A stretch of 64,000 nt of DNA from Thermomonas flagellata (GCF_022419185.1 NZ_JAJOZK010000001.1:248001-312000); one strand, 5' to 3'. Shown: positions 35,961 through 46,106, counted from the first letter of the stretch. Notes: generated by a model not told the origin, from the letters alone. Made by a program: numbers and translations.

Positions 35961-37274
35961 GTGGCGGCGGGCGAGCGCAAACCCTGGGCGCGCCGGCGGC
36001 GCCGGCTGATGGAGCTGGCCGGCGACGGCGCGATCGTGATCGTGCCGGCCGCACCGGAGCGCCTGCGCAGCCGCGACGTGCACTATCCCTACCGGCAGGA
36101 TTCGGACTTCTGGTACCTGACCGGCTTCGGCGAGCCCGAGGCCGTGCTGGTGCTGGTGCCGGGACGCGCGCACGGCGAGGCGATCCTGTTCTGCCGCGAG
36201 CGCGATCCGGCGCGCGAGCAGTGGGACGGGCCGCGGTTGGGGCCGGAGCGCGCGGTGGAGGCGCTCGGGCTGGACGATGCCTACCCGATCGCGGACATCG
36301 ACGACATCCTGCCGGGCCTGCTGGAAGGCCGCCGGCGCGTGCACTACCCGCTCGGGCGCGATGCCGACTTCGACCTCAAGCTGATCGGCTGGCTGAACCG
36401 GGTGCGCGCGCAGGTGCGCACCGGCGCGCAGCCGCCGCACGAGTTCCTCGCCCTCGGCCACCTGCTGGACGAGCTGCGCCTGTTCAAGTCGGCCGAGGAA
36501 ATCGCGCTGATGCAGAAGGCGGCGGACATCAGCGTGGAGGCGCACCGCGCGGCGATGCGCGCGGCGCGGCCGGGAATCCGCGAATACGCGCTGCAGGCCG
36601 AGCTGGAATGCGTGTTCCGCCGGCACGGGGCCGAGCCGGCCTACCCGAGCATCGTCGGCGGCGGCGCCAACGCCTGCATCCTGCATTACCGCGACAACCG
36701 CGCCGCGGTGCGCGCGGGCGAGCTGGTGCTGATCGATGCCGGCGCCGAGCACGCCGGCTACGCCGCCGACATCACCCGCACCTTCCCGGTGTCCGGCCGC
36801 TTCAGCCGCGCCCAGCGCGCCCTGCACAACCTGGTCTGCCGCGCGCAGGCGGCGGCGCTGGCGCAGGCCCGCCCGGGCCGCCCCTACGAGGCGGTGCACG
36901 AGGCCGCGGTGGAGGTGCTGGTGGACGGCCTGCTGGCGCTCGGGCTGCTGTCCGGCAGCCCGCGCGCGGTGCGCGAGTCCGGTGCGTGGCGGCGGTTCTA
37001 CCCGCACAAGACCGGGCACTGGCTGGGACTGGACGTGCACGACGTCGGCGAGTACCGGATCGACGGTGCCTCGCGCCTGCTCGAACCGGGCATGGTGTTC
37101 ACCATCGAGCCCGGGCTGTACATCCCGGCGGACGCCGCCGACGTGGCGCCGCACTGGCGCGGGATCGGCATCCGGATCGAGGACGACGTGCTCATCACCC
37201 GCGACGGCCACCGGGTGCTGACCGCCGCGCTGGAGCGCAGCGCGGACGAGATCGAGGCGCTGATGGCGGCCTGA
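35961..37274 (+). CDS. pepP: Xaa-Pro aminopeptidase (aminopeptidase P)
   Basis: PepP removes N-terminal residues preceding proline. The 437-residue protein (GTG start at 35961, GGAG 8 bases upstream) has an N-terminal creatinase-like domain and a C-terminal pita-bread domain with the dimetal ligands in LIDAGAEHAGYAADITRTF (two Asp), HKTGHWLGLDVHDVG (His), FTIEPGLYIP (Glu) and IRIEDDVL (Glu). Length agrees with E. coli PepP. It lies 14 bases after ygfB and converges on pepQ, leaving only 12 bases between stops. Confidence 0.96.
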   Translation: MAAGERKPWARRRRRLMELAGDGAIVIVPAAPERLRSRDVHYPYRQDSDFWYLTGFGEPEAVLVLVPGRAHGEAILFCRERDPAREQWDGPRLGPERAVEALGLDDAYPIADIDDILPGLLEGRRRVHYPLGRDADFDLKLIGWLNRVRAQVRTGAQPPHEFLALGHLLDELRLFKSAEEIALMQKAADISVEAHRAAMRAARPGIREYALQAELECVFRRHGAEPAYPSIVGGGANACILHYRDNRAAVRAGELVLIDAGAEHAGYAADITRTFPVSGRFSRAQRALHNLVCRAQAAALAQARPGRPYEAVHEAAVEVLVDGLLALGLLSGSPRAVRESGAWRRFYPHKTGHWLGLDVHDVGEYRIDGASRLLEPGMVFTIEPGLYIPADAADVAPHWRGIGIRIEDDVLITRDGHRVLTAALERSADEIEALMAA

Positions 37275-37286
37275 TCCGCCGCCGGC

Positions 37287-38597
37287 TCAGGCCGCGGCGA
37301 AGGCCTCGCGGGTCAGGTTGCGCGGCGCGTCCGCGGTGCAGGCCACGTCGTCCTCGATGCGGATGCCGCCGTACGGCCGCAGCGCCTCCACCCGCGCCCA
37401 GTCCACCGCGTTGCCGGCGCCGTGCGCGCGCAGCTCGTCCAGCAGCAGGTCGATGAAGTACAGGCCCGGCTCAATCGTCACCACCATCCCGGGGGCCAGC
37501 GGGCGGGTCAGGCGCAGCCAGGGGTGCCCGTCCGGGCGCGGCAGGGTGCCGCCGGCGTCGGAGGCGGCCAGCCCGGCCACGTCGTGCACCTGCAGGCCGA
37601 TGCCGTGGCCCAGCCCGTGCGGGAAGAAGGCGGCGGTCACGCCCTCGGCGACCGCGGCCTCGGGCGAGATCCGCACCACCCCGGCCTCGCGCAGCACGCC
37701 GGCCAGCAGCAGGTGCGCCTGCAGGTGCAGCGCGCGGTAGTCGGTGCCCGCGCGCACCTGCGCGCACAGCTGCTGCTGCACGGCGTCCACCGCGCGGATC
37801 AGGGCGGCGAAGTCGCCGTCCTCGGCCGCGTAGGTGCGGGTCACGTCGGCGGCGTAGCCGGCGTGGCTGGCGCCGGCGTCGATCAGCAGGCTGCGCGATG
37901 GCCGCGGCGGCAGGCGCTCGCGCGCGGTGTAGTGCAGCACCGCGGCGTGCCGGTTCAGGGCGACGATGTTGCCGTAGGGCAGGTCGTTGGCGTCCTGGCC
38001 GGCGGCCTGGCAATAGGCCAGGTGGATGCCGAACTCGCTGGCGCCGGCGCGGAACGCGCGTTCCGCGGCACGGTGCGCGCGCACCGCGATGCGGTTGGCC
38101 TGCCACAGCTGCTCCAGCTCGTAGGCGGTCTTGTAGGCGCGGTGGTAGTCCAGGTACTGCAGCACCGGGGCCGGGTTGTTCGGCGCGTAGTCGCCGAGCG
38201 CGGCCTGCGGCTCGCCGAGGATGGCGCAGCGCGCCGGATCCGGCGGCAGGTGGCGGGCGGCCTCCTCCGGCGTGCGCAGCACGCTGATGGCCCAGTGCTC
38301 GACCCAGCCCCCCGCCGGCAGTTCCGGCACGGCGTGCCAGTAGTCCTGTGGCTGCAGGAACAGCAGGCGGGGGCGCTGGCCCGGGGTGATCAGCAGCCAG
38401 CAGCCGGGCGCATCGGTGAGCGGCAGCCAGGCCTTGAACTGCGGATTGACCACGAACGGATAGGGCAGATCGTCGAACGCCTGCAGGTGCAGGCCGCCGC
38501 TGGGGATCAGCAGGTGGTCGTAGCCCGCGCGCTGCAGCGCCGTTTCGGCGCGCTGCAGCAGGGTGTCCAGATGGTCGCGGTAGAGGTCGGTGGGCAT
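37287..38597 (-). CDS. pepQ: Xaa-Pro dipeptidase
   Basis: PepQ splits dipeptides with C-terminal proline. This 436-residue M24 protein carries the dimetal ligands in LIDAGASHAGYAADVTRTY, FFPHGLGHGIGLQVHDVAG, TIEPGLYFID and GGIRIEDDV, plus the N-terminal segment FKAWLPLTDAPG typical of PepQ. It is a paralogue-like neighbour of pepP, in the opposite orientation. Possible organophosphate-hydrolysing side activity is known in the family and is not implied by anything special here. Confidence 0.94.
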   Translation of the reverse strand: MPTDLYRDHLDTLLQRAETALQRAGYDHLLIPSGGLHLQAFDDLPYPFVVNPQFKAWLPLTDAPGCWLLITPGQRPRLLFLQPQDYWHAVPELPAGGWVEHWAISVLRTPEEAARHLPPDPARCAILGEPQAALGDYAPNNPAPVLQYLDYHRAYKTAYELEQLWQANRIAVRAHRAAERAFRAGASEFGIHLAYCQAAGQDANDLPYGNIVALNRHAAVLHYTARERLPPRPSRSLLIDAGASHAGYAADVTRTYAAEDGDFAALIRAVDAVQQQLCAQVRAGTDYRALHLQAHLLLAGVLREAGVVRISPEAAVAEGVTAAFFPHGLGHGIGLQVHDVAGLAASDAGGTLPRPDGHPWLRLTRPLAPGMVVTIEPGLYFIDLLLDELRAHGAGNAVDWARVEALRPYGGIRIEDDVACTADAPRNLTREAFAAA

Positions 38598-38619
38598 GCG
38601 TGGAAGGAACCGGGGGAAG

Positions 38620-38970
38620 TCAGGATGGCTGGCCCGCGCCGGTGGCCGGCGCGCAGGCCCAGGCGCGGATGCGCGCCACGTCGTCGCCGGCGACGCAGAT
38701 GAAGCGCAGCCCGGTCCAGTATTGTCCGGGGGCCGCGGCCGGGTCGACCCACAGGATCTGGCAGCCGACCTCGATCGGCGCCATGCCCGGCTCCAGTGCG
38801 AAGCGCAGCTGGAACAGGCCGTCCTCCGGCAGCGGCCGGTTGGCGATCAGCAGCATGCCGCTGGCCGACAGGTTGCCGAGGGTGCCGAGCGGGGCCTCGG
38901 TCATGGCGTCGGCGACCACCACGGTGTCGGTGGCGGTGCGCCGCTGCGCGCGCCGCAGTTCCCAGCTCAT
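38620..38970 (-). CDS. PilZ domain protein
   Basis: This 116-residue protein is essentially one PilZ domain: the RxxxR-type switch LRRAQRRTATD near residues 5-15 and the second motif NLSASGMLL (about 33-41), then a beta barrel to LRFICV. PilZ domains bind c-di-GMP. The ATG overlaps the DUF1631 stop by 4 bases (38967-38970), so it is translated with that protein. The R-spacing in the first motif is compatible with, but does not prove, c-di-GMP binding. Confidence 0.9.
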   Translation of the reverse strand: MSWELRRAQRRTATDTVVVADAMTEAPLGTLGNLSASGMLLIANRPLPEDGLFQLRFALEPGMAPIEVGCQILWVDPAAAPGQYWTGLRFICVAGDDVARIRAWACAPATGAGQPS

Positions 38971-41402
38971 GCGCCTGCCTCCGCGGTCGCGGGCTGCCCG
39001 GCGAAGCGCTGCAGCGCCTGCACGGTCGCCTGCCAGGCGCGGTCGAGCAGGCGCGCCTGGCGCTGGGTCACCACCCGCGCCTGGCCGGCGGCCAGCAGCC
39101 GGGCCACGCTGTCTAGGGTCTGTTCCGCCACCCGCTGCCCGCGTTGGTTCACGAACAGCGCGTTGTCGGTCAGGGTGCTGTACCACGACAGCCGCCGCCG
39201 CACGCGGTCGCCCTGCTGGTTGACCGTGAACTCGAGCCAGGTGCCGAACGGCAGGGTGCGCAGCAGGTCGTAGGCGTCCTGCTCGGCGGCGGTGCGCGGC
39301 GGCAGCGGCTCGCGCTCGGCGCGCGGGGCGCCGGCCTGGCCCTCGCCGAGGCGGGCACGCTGGCGCAGCGTATGCGCTAGCGCGGTGCGCGCGGCGTCGT
39401 CGGCCTCCGTGTCCATGGCTCCGGGATGGCAGAGGTGGCCGGCGATGCGCTCGGCCTCCTCCGCGTGGTAGCCGATCTGCAGCAGGTCGCGGCGGATCGC
39501 GGTGGCCAGCGCCGGGTCGGGGGTGTCGGCCTCGCCGGTGAGCCTGGCCAGGATCTGCGCGGTGCGCGCACGCATCGTCTCCCAGGCCGCGGACTGCTCG
39601 CCCTGGCGCAGCAGGGTGAGGGTGAGCACGTCGCTCCAGGCCTGCTCCAGCAGGGTCGCGGCGAACCGCGGAAGCGCGCGGCCCGCACGCAGTTCCTCCA
39701 GCACCTCGCCGGCACGCTGCTTGGAGCGGGCCAGGCGCTCGCGCCCGCGCGCGGCCTCCACGTGGCGGCGCTCGCTGACTTCGGCGCGGTGCGCCATCAG
39801 CTCCTGCTGTTCCTGCAGGCCGCGGTTGGCTTCGGCGAACACCGCCACGTCGCCGTCGAAGCGGGCCACCACCAGCTCGACCGCCTGCCGCACCTGCTGC
39901 AGCCAGTGCGGATCGAGCTCGTCCTCGCCCAGCCAGCCCGCGCCGGCTTCGGCCACGGTGTTGAGCAGCTGCCGGGTCGGATGGTCGGAGGCGAGGAAGA
40001 AGCCGGGATCGTCCAGCGCGACCCGCAACACCGGCACCTGCAGCCGCGCCAGCAGGCTGCGTGCCGGGGTCCCGGCGCGCAGCTGCTGGCTGACCTGTGC
40101 GTACAGCAGCGACAGCAGTTCGAAGGTGTCCGCATCGCGGCCGGCGAGCGCCGCGCCGCGGCCGCTGGCCTGGCGGGCCTGCGCCAGCACCGTCTGCTTG
40201 AGGTCCTGCACCGCGCGCCCGAGGTCGCCGCTGCTCGGCGGCGGGGCCTCCTGCAGCCGCTGCAGGGCGCTGCGCAACGCCTGTGGCGGCAACTCGGCCG
40301 CGGCGGTGCTTGGCGTGGTCGCGGCCGGCCGGAACTTGTCGAGCATCGCGCGGCGACGCGCCAGCAGCGCATGCAGGGCGTCGAACGAGGGCGCGTCGGA
40401 TTCGCCTCCGGCGGCGCGGTCGCTGCCGGGGGGCGGCGAGGGGGCGCCGGTGCCGGTCGCGGCGGGCGCAGCGAGGGGGGAGGCCCCGGGCCGCATCCCG
40501 GGCCACTGCGCGAACACGGCATCGCCGCGACCTACGGCGGTTGCCGGCGTGTCCGACTCCGGTGCGGTGGCGGGCGCGGGTGCCGCCGGCACGCTCGGGG
40601 ATGGGGCGGCAGGGTCCGCATCCGCGGCGGCATCGTAGATCTTGCCGGCCTCGCTCGGCGCGCCGCGCGGCCCGCGCGCGCCCGGTTGCGCGCGCACGGG
40701 CACGTAGGTCAGCCCGGGCAGGATGCCCAGCTGCGAAAGGGTCTGGTTGAGCACCTCCGCCAGCGCCGGGTAGTGCGCCAGCACTTGGGTGTCGAAGGCG
40801 TGCAGCAGCACTTCGCGTGCCGGCCGCTCCAGCCCGAGCCGGGTCGCGGCGGCGTCCATGCACTCGCACAGCATGTGCGGGCCGAGCGGCACCCGTTCCG
40901 GATCGAACGCGCGGCTGCCGGCGAGCACGCCGAAGCGCTGGCCGAGCAGGTACAGCGCGAGGCTGGCGCGCGCCTGCTGGCGGCGGCCGAGGTCGCGGAT
41001 CAGGGCCTGGGCGTCGTCCGCGGGGTCCTCGGCCAGCCGCAGTTCGAGGTGGCCACCGGGTGAGCCTGCGACCTCCGCTTCTGTCTGCTGCACCCGCAGC
41101 GCGGCCAGCCGCGCCTGCAGTGCCTGCGCGAAGGCCGGCAGCAGCTCGCTGCGGCGGCGCGCCAGCTGGGTCTGCGCCTGCATCTGGCGCGCCTGCGTGT
41201 GGGCGTCGCGGGCGCGCTCGGCCTGGCGGAACAGCTGGCCCAGGGTGTGGTCGATCAAGGCGTCCTGATGGCGCGCCACCTCCTCGGTCACCACCGCGCA
41301 GGCACGCTCCAGTGCCTGCCGCACGCGCCCCGGCAATCCCGCCGCCTGCAGCGGCGCATCCGGTGCTCCCGGCTCCGTGTAACTGTCGGGCATCGACATC
41401 AT
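38967..41402 (-). CDS. DUF1631 family protein
   Basis: This 811-residue cytosolic protein is predominantly helical, with a disordered Pro/Ala-rich stretch (about 235-340), and belongs to DUF1631. Its C-terminal part ends with the conserved TWLEFTVNQQGDRVRRRLSW-like region (GTWLEFTVNQQGDRVRRRLS) and LFVNQRGQRV, which pairs in the family with PilZ-type sequences. No enzymatic motif is apparent. It is coupled to the PilZ gene by a 4-base overlap, suggesting that the two proteins act together in a c-di-GMP response. The start is at ATG 41402 (MMSMPDSY) with a G-rich site upstream; the third Met is possible. Confidence 0.85.
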   Translation of the reverse strand: MMSMPDSYTEPGAPDAPLQAAGLPGRVRQALERACAVVTEEVARHQDALIDHTLGQLFRQAERARDAHTQARQMQAQTQLARRRSELLPAFAQALQARLAALRVQQTEAEVAGSPGGHLELRLAEDPADDAQALIRDLGRRQQARASLALYLLGQRFGVLAGSRAFDPERVPLGPHMLCECMDAAATRLGLERPAREVLLHAFDTQVLAHYPALAEVLNQTLSQLGILPGLTYVPVRAQPGARGPRGAPSEAGKIYDAAADADPAAPSPSVPAAPAPATAPESDTPATAVGRGDAVFAQWPGMRPGASPLAAPAATGTGAPSPPPGSDRAAGGESDAPSFDALHALLARRRAMLDKFRPAATTPSTAAAELPPQALRSALQRLQEAPPPSSGDLGRAVQDLKQTVLAQARQASGRGAALAGRDADTFELLSLLYAQVSQQLRAGTPARSLLARLQVPVLRVALDDPGFFLASDHPTRQLLNTVAEAGAGWLGEDELDPHWLQQVRQAVELVVARFDGDVAVFAEANRGLQEQQELMAHRAEVSERRHVEAARGRERLARSKQRAGEVLEELRAGRALPRFAATLLEQAWSDVLTLTLLRQGEQSAAWETMRARTAQILARLTGEADTPDPALATAIRRDLLQIGYHAEEAERIAGHLCHPGAMDTEADDAARTALAHTLRQRARLGEGQAGAPRAEREPLPPRTAAEQDAYDLLRTLPFGTWLEFTVNQQGDRVRRRLSWYSTLTDNALFVNQRGQRVAEQTLDSVARLLAAGQARVVTQRQARLLDRAWQATVQALQRFAGQPATAEAGA

Positions 41403-41513
41403 GTCCGCCCCCCGTCATCTCGAATTGTGATTGATAGCACGTTGCAGGCGCCGCTGCAGCCGAGGGAACCCGGCGGCCCGACCGGTGGCGGCGACGCCTG
41501 CCGGCGGTCCTGC

Positions 41514-42677
41514 CTAGTCGGGCAGGAACAGGCCGAGCACGTCGTTGAGGAAGCGCCAGCCGAGGTCGGTGGTGCGCAGCCACGCCGGGTCCGGTGCCAG
41601 CCAGCCGCGCGCGCGCGCCTGCGCCAGCGGCGCGGCGATCGCATCCGCGGGCAGCCCGGTGCGGGCGCCGAACAGCACCAGCGGCACCCCGTCGCGCAGG
41701 CGCAGGGCATTGAGCATGAAGTCGAATGCCAGCCGCGCCGGGTCGAGCACCTCGTCGCCGCCGATCGCCGCCGGCGACCCGGCCTGCGCCAGGTAGGCCG
41801 CCGGATGGCGCTGCTTCCAGCGCCGCAGCACGCGCCCATCGGCGAGGGTCAGCTTGGCATGCGCCCCGGCGCCAAGGCCCAGGTAATCGCCGAACTGCCA
41901 GTAGTTGAGGTTGTGCCGGCATTGGCGCCCGGGTCGCGCGTAGGCGCTGACTTCGTACTGCGCCAGCCCGGCCGCGGCCAGCCGCGCCTGGCAGGCCTCC
42001 TGCATGTCCCAGGCGAGGTCGGGGTCCGGCAGCCCCGGCGGCGGCCGCAGCGCGAACAGGGTGTTGGGCTCGAGGGTCAGCTGGTAGTGGCTGAGGTGGC
42101 TGGGGCCCAAAGCAAGCGCACGCTCGAGGTCGTCCACCGCCATCGCCAGGGTCTGCCCCGGCAGCGCGTACATCAGGTCGAGGTTGATCTCGCCAAAGCC
42201 CGCATCCTGCGCCGCCTTGACCGCGCGTTCGGCCTCGCCGGCGGTATGGATGCGCCCGAGCCGCTGCAGGCAGCCGTCGTCGAAGCTCTGCACGCCGAAG
42301 CTGAGCCGGTTCACCCCGGCCGCGCGGTAGCCGGCGAACGGGCCGTGCTCGACCGTGCCCGGATTGGCCTCGAGCGTGACTTCGGCATCCGCGGCCAGCG
42401 GCAGGCGCGCGGCCAGGCCCTGCAGCACGCGCGCGATCGCCTCCGGCGGGAACAGCGAGGGCGTGCCGCCGCCGAAGAACACCGCCTGCACCGGGCGCGC
42501 GCCGGCCAGCGCGAGGTCGTGGTCGAGGTCGGTCAGCAGCGCGTCCACGTATTCCCGGATCGGCAGCGCGCCGCGCTGCGGATGCGAGTTGAAATCGCAG
42601 TACGGGCATTTGCGCACGCACCACGGCAGGTGCACGTAGACCGCGAGCGGAACGTCGGCCGGAACCAGCGGCATCAT
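41514..42677 (-). CDS. hemW: HemW, radical SAM heme chaperone
   Basis: HemW is a coproporphyrinogen-oxidase-like radical SAM protein that inserts heme into target proteins; the family is often misannotated as oxygen-independent HemN. The 387-residue protein has the cluster motif CVRKCPYCDFNSH near residues 20-32 (CxxxCxxC), the GGGTPSLF motif and the HemW C-terminal region. The extra cysteine at the N-terminal side needed by true HemN is missing. It is the last gene of the rph-rdgB-hemW unit, 10 bases after rdgB. Confidence 0.94.
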   Translation of the reverse strand: MMPLVPADVPLAVYVHLPWCVRKCPYCDFNSHPQRGALPIREYVDALLTDLDHDLALAGARPVQAVFFGGGTPSLFPPEAIARVLQGLAARLPLAADAEVTLEANPGTVEHGPFAGYRAAGVNRLSFGVQSFDDGCLQRLGRIHTAGEAERAVKAAQDAGFGEINLDLMYALPGQTLAMAVDDLERALALGPSHLSHYQLTLEPNTLFALRPPPGLPDPDLAWDMQEACQARLAAAGLAQYEVSAYARPGRQCRHNLNYWQFGDYLGLGAGAHAKLTLADGRVLRRWKQRHPAAYLAQAGSPAAIGGDEVLDPARLAFDFMLNALRLRDGVPLVLFGARTGLPADAIAAPLAQARARGWLAPDPAWLRTTDLGWRFLNDVLGLFLPD

Positions 42678-42687
42678 CCGCGTCCGC

Positions 42688-43281
42688 TCACGCGACGGTG
42701 CCGGCCAGCTGCGCCCGCAGCCGCGCCAGGGCGATCCCGCGGTGGCTGTCGCGGTGCTTCACCGCCGCCGGCAGCTCGGCCGCGCTGCAGCCGTGCGCCG
42801 GCGAGAAGAACAGCGGGTCATAGCCGAATCCGCCGCCGCCGCGCGGCGCCTGCAGGATGCGGCCTTCCCAGATCCCCTGCGCGATCAGCGGCAGCGGGTC
42901 GTCGGCGTGCCGCAGCAGCGCCAGCACGCACACGAAGCGCGCGCCGCGCGCGGCGTCGGGCACCCCGGCCAGCGCGCGCAGCAGGGCCTCGCGGTTGGCC
43001 GCGTCGTCGCCATGGCGGCCGGCATAGCGCGCCGAGTGCAGCCCGGGGGCGCCGCCGAGCGCGTCCACGCACAGCCCGGAGTCGTCCGCCAGCGCCGGCA
43101 GGCCGCTGGCGCGCGCGGCATGGCGGGCCTTGATCAGCGCGTTCTCGACGAAGCTGAGGCCTGTTTCCTCGGCGTCGGCGATGCCGAACTCGGACTGCGC
43201 ATGGACCTCGACCCCAGGCCCCAGCAGGGCGCGCAGCTCCGCCAGCTTGCCGGCGTTGCCGCTGGCCAGCACCAGCCTCAT
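42688..43281 (-). CDS. rdgB: XTP/dITP pyrophosphatase (RdgB/HAM1)
   Basis: RdgB clears non-canonical purine nucleotides such as dITP and XTP. The 197-residue protein starts with [18 protein letters not shown] and contains the catalytic [20 protein letters not shown] and [11 protein letters not shown] motifs. The ATG at 43281 overlaps rph by 4 bases. Confidence 0.96.
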   Translation of the reverse strand: MRLVLASGNAGKLAELRALLGPGVEVHAQSEFGIADAEETGLSFVENALIKARHAARASGLPALADDSGLCVDALGGAPGLHSARYAGRHGDDAANREALLRALAGVPDAARGARFVCVLALLRHADDPLPLIAQGIWEGRILQAPRGGGGFGYDPLFFSPAHGCSAAELPAAVKHRDSHRGIALARLRAQLAGTVA

Positions 43282-44006
43282 GCCTGCGCCAGCGCCGCGC
43301 GCTGCGCCGCGAACAGTTCGGCGCAGCCCTGTTCGGCCAGCGCCAGCAGGGCGTCCAGCTCGTCGCGGCGGAAGGCATGGCCCTCGGCGGTGCCCTGCAG
43401 CTCGATGAAGCCGCCGCCGTCGTTCATCACCACGTTCATGTCGGTGTCGCAGGCGCTGTCCTCGGCGTAGTCGAGGTCGAGCACCGGCACTCCGCGGTAG
43501 AGCCCGACCGACACCGCCGCGACCGCGCCGTGCACCGGGTCGCGGGCGATCTCGCGCCGCGCCAACAGCCAGCGGCAGGCGTCCACCAGCGCCACGTAGG
43601 CGCCGGTGATCGCCGCGGTGCGGGTGCCGCCGTCGGCCTGCAGCACGTCGCAGTCGAGGGTGATGGTGCGCTCGCCGAGCGCCGCGCGGTCCACGCAGGC
43701 GCGCAGGCTGCGCCCGATCAGGCGCTGGATCTCCAGCGTGCGCCCGCCCTGCTTGCCGCGCGCGGCCTCGCGCTCGCCGCGGGTGTGGGTGGCGCGCGGC
43801 AGCATGCCGTATTCGGCCGTCACCCAGCCCTCGCCCTTGCCGCGCAGGAACGCCGGCACCTTGTTGTCCACGCTGGCGGTGCACAGCACGCGGGTGTCGC
43901 CGAAGCTGACCAGCACCGAGCCTTCGGCGTGGCGGGTATAGCCGCGCGCGAGCACGACGGGACGCAGTTGGGCCGGGGCGCGGCCGCTCGGGCGCTGGGG
44001 GGACAT
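43278..44006 (-). CDS. rph: Ribonuclease PH
   Basis: RNase PH trims tRNA 3' ends by phosphorolysis. The 242-residue protein carries the standard motifs [50 protein letters not shown] and [19 protein letters not shown]. It is the first gene of the rph-rdgB-hemW unit and diverges from yicC with a 65-base gap, the common bacterial arrangement. Confidence 0.97.
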   Translation of the reverse strand: MSPQRPSGRAPAQLRPVVLARGYTRHAEGSVLVSFGDTRVLCTASVDNKVPAFLRGKGEGWVTAEYGMLPRATHTRGEREAARGKQGGRTLEIQRLIGRSLRACVDRAALGERTITLDCDVLQADGGTRTAAITGAYVALVDACRWLLARREIARDPVHGAVAAVSVGLYRGVPVLDLDYAEDSACDTDMNVVMNDGGGFIELQGTAEGHAFRRDELDALLALAEQGCAELFAAQRAALAQA

Positions 44007-44071
44007 CGGCGGGCCGGAAAAAAGCGGGGCGGTAGATTACCATTCGCGCTCCCTGCATCCCGGCCGTCCGC

Positions 44072-44929
44072 ATGATCCGCAGCATGACCGCCTTCGCCGC
44101 CGGCGAGCGCAGCACCGACTGGGGCGTGCTGGGCTGCGAGCTGCGCGCGGTCAACCACCGCTTCCTCGAGCTGGGCCTGCGCCTGCCGGACGAGCTGCGC
44201 GCGCTGGAGCCCGCGCTGCGCGAACGGGTCGCGGCGCGGGTCGCGCGCGGCAAGCTGGACCTGGTGCTGCGCCTGCGCCCGCGCGCGGACGCCCAGGGCC
44301 TGCAGCTGGACGCCGGGCTGCTGGAGCGGCTGGCCGGCCTCGCCGGCGAGGTGCGCCAGCGCTTCCCGCAGGTGGCGGTCTCGTTCACCGAGCTGCTGCA
44401 ATTCCCCGGCGTGCTGCAGGTGCCCGGGATCGATCCGGAGGCGCTGCAGCGCGCGGCGCTGGCGCTGCTGGACGCGGTGCTGGACGACTTCGTGGCCGCG
44501 CGCGAGCGCGAGGGCGCGCAGCTGGCGGCGGCGATCGGCGAGCGCGCGCGCGCGATCGCCGCGATCGTCGCCGACCTGCGCACCCTGCTGCCGCAGATCC
44601 GCGCCGGCCAGCGCCAGAAGCTGCAGGCGCGGCTCACCGAGCTGGCGGCCGCGGAGCCGGCGCGGCTCGAGCAGGAACTGGTGCTGTGGCTGCAGAAGCT
44701 CGACGTGGACGAGGAGCTGGACCGCCTCGACAGCCACCTCGCCGAGTTGCGGCGGGTGCTCGCCCGCCGCGAGCCGGTCGGGCGCCGGCTGGACTTCCTG
44801 CTGCAGGAGTTCAACCGCGAGGCCAACACCCTCGGCAGCAAGTCGGTGGATGCGCGCACCAGCAACGCCGCGGTCGAGCTGAAGGTGCTGATCGACCAGA
44901 TCCGCGAGCAGGTGCAGAACCTCGAATGA
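44072..44929 (+). CDS. yicC: YicC family endoribonuclease
   Basis: This 285-residue YicC protein opens with [15 protein letters not shown] and ends with the conserved C-terminal domain [20 protein letters not shown]. Family members act as endoribonucleases affecting small RNA stability (RyhB in E. coli). It lies 92 bases before gmk in the same orientation, as in many proteobacteria. Confidence 0.93.
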   Translation: MIRSMTAFAAGERSTDWGVLGCELRAVNHRFLELGLRLPDELRALEPALRERVAARVARGKLDLVLRLRPRADAQGLQLDAGLLERLAGLAGEVRQRFPQVAVSFTELLQFPGVLQVPGIDPEALQRAALALLDAVLDDFVAAREREGAQLAAAIGERARAIAAIVADLRTLLPQIRAGQRQKLQARLTELAAAEPARLEQELVLWLQKLDVDEELDRLDSHLAELRRVLARREPVGRRLDFLLQEFNREANTLGSKSVDARTSNAAVELKVLIDQIREQVQNLE

Positions 44930-45021
44930 GCCCGCGCGCCGTGCAGGAGACCGCCATGCCCCCGATGCCCACCGTCCGCCGCCGTCCGCCGCGGCCCGCC
45001 GCGCCGCGCTGAGGATCGGGC

Positions 45022-45639
45022 ATGCGCGGAACCCTGTACATCGTCGCCGCGCCCTCGGGGGCCGGCAAGTCGAGCATCGTCAACGCGGTGCTGGCGCGCG
45101 ACCCGCAGATCAGCCTGTCGATCTCCTACACCTCGCGCCCGCCGCGGCCCGGCGAGTCCGAGGGCCGGCACTACCACTTCGTCAGCGCGCAGCAGTTCGA
45201 GGCGATGGTCGCCGCCGGCGACTTCTTCGAGTACGCGCGCGTGCACGGCGACTGGAAGGGCACCGCGCGGCAGTCGGTGGAGCCGCTGCTGGCGGCCGGG
45301 CGCGACGTGCTGCTGGAGATCGACTGGCAGGGCGCGCGCCAGGTGCGGCGGCACGTGCCGGACGCGGTCGGGGTGTTCATCCTGCCGCCGTCGCGGGCGG
45401 CGCTGGAGGAGCGCATGCGCAAGCGCGGCCAGGACAGCGAGGAGGTCATCCAGCGCCGGCTGGCGGCCGCGCGCGAGGAGATGAGCCATTACGACGAATT
45501 CGACTACGTGATCGTCAACGAGGAGTTCGACACCGCGGTCGCGGAGATGGCCAGCATCTTCGCCGCCAGCCGCCTGCGGCGCGGCCTGCAGGCGCAGCGG
45601 CATGCCGCGCTGATCGCCTCCCTGCTGCGCGAGGACTGA
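45022..45639 (+). CDS. gmk: Guanylate kinase
   Basis: Gmk phosphorylates GMP to GDP. The 205-residue protein has the P-loop [12 protein letters not shown] (about 7-18), the GMP-binding [20 protein letters not shown] and [14 protein letters not shown]. It heads the gmk-rpoZ-spoT-ridA-recG run, a well-known nucleotide-signalling neighbourhood. Confidence 0.97.
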   Translation: MRGTLYIVAAPSGAGKSSIVNAVLARDPQISLSISYTSRPPRPGESEGRHYHFVSAQQFEAMVAAGDFFEYARVHGDWKGTARQSVEPLLAAGRDVLLEIDWQGARQVRRHVPDAVGVFILPPSRAALEERMRKRGQDSEEVIQRRLAAAREEMSHYDEFDYVIVNEEFDTAVAEMASIFAASRLRRGLQAQRHAALIASLLRED

Positions 45640-45679
45640 ACCGATCCCGCCGCAAGTCCTTGATTGGAAAGGATGCGGC

Positions 45680-45708
45680 TTGCGGTGGCCGGCGCCCGCC
45701 GCTATCCT
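45680..45708 (+). promoter_or_regulatory. rpoZ promoter candidate
   Basis: TTGCGG (45680-45685), a 17-base spacer and TATCCT (45703-45708) lie 47 bases before the rpoZ start codon. Each hexamer matches at four of six positions. Confidence 0.5.
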
Positions 45709-45754
45709 ACACGGCCCCTGAACCGAGACGCGGCCGCGCGGCCGCAGGATGCCC

Positions 45755-46054
45755 ATGGCCCGGATTACCGTCGAAGACTGCCTGGAAGTGGTCGACAACC
45801 GCTTCGAGCTCGTGATGATGGCCGCCAAGCGTGCGCGTCAGCTGGCCAGTGGCGTGGAGCCGGTGCTGGACAACAGCGAGGCCAACGACAAGCCGACCGT
45901 GCTGGCCCTGCGCGAGATCGCCGCGCGCAAGATCGACCAGGCCTACATCGATGCGGTCGAGAAGGCCGAGCGCGAGCGCAAGGAGCGCGAGGCGATGGAA
46001 TGGGCCGCGGCCGAGGTGGTCGCCGGCGACGACGACATGAAGGGCGACGACTGA
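45755..46054 (+). CDS. rpoZ: RNA polymerase omega subunit
   Basis: Omega assists RNA polymerase assembly and forms part of the ppGpp site 1. I start it at ATG 45755 ([20 protein letters not shown]), which gives 99 residues, the length usual in Xanthomonads; an in-frame ATG two codons earlier is possible. The C-terminus is acidic (DDDMKGDD). A terminator follows, so it is probably monocistronic with some read-through to spoT. Confidence 0.97.
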   Translation: MARITVEDCLEVVDNRFELVMMAAKRARQLASGVEPVLDNSEANDKPTVLALREIAARKIDQAYIDAVEKAERERKEREAMEWAAAEVVAGDDDMKGDD

Positions 46055-46083
46055 GCGCCGCGCCCGCGCCGGTGTGCCCGACG

Positions 46084-46106
46084 ACGGCCCCGCGAGGGGC
46101 CGTTTT
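46084..46106 (+). terminator. Terminator after rpoZ
   Basis: An 8-base-pair stem ACGGCCCC/GGGGCCGT with loop GCGA is followed by TTT, 30 bases after the rpoZ stop. Confidence 0.8.

Noticed and set aside
44957-45012. Short Arg/Pro-rich open frame between yicC and gmk
   Set aside because: It is only 18 codons, has poor start context and skewed composition; no support for translation.
42688-45828. A 1046-codon minus-strand frame joining rdgB to sequence beyond yicC and gmk
   Set aside because: Only its 3' part is real (rdgB, start at 43281). The rest overlaps rph, yicC and gmk in the wrong frame or strand.
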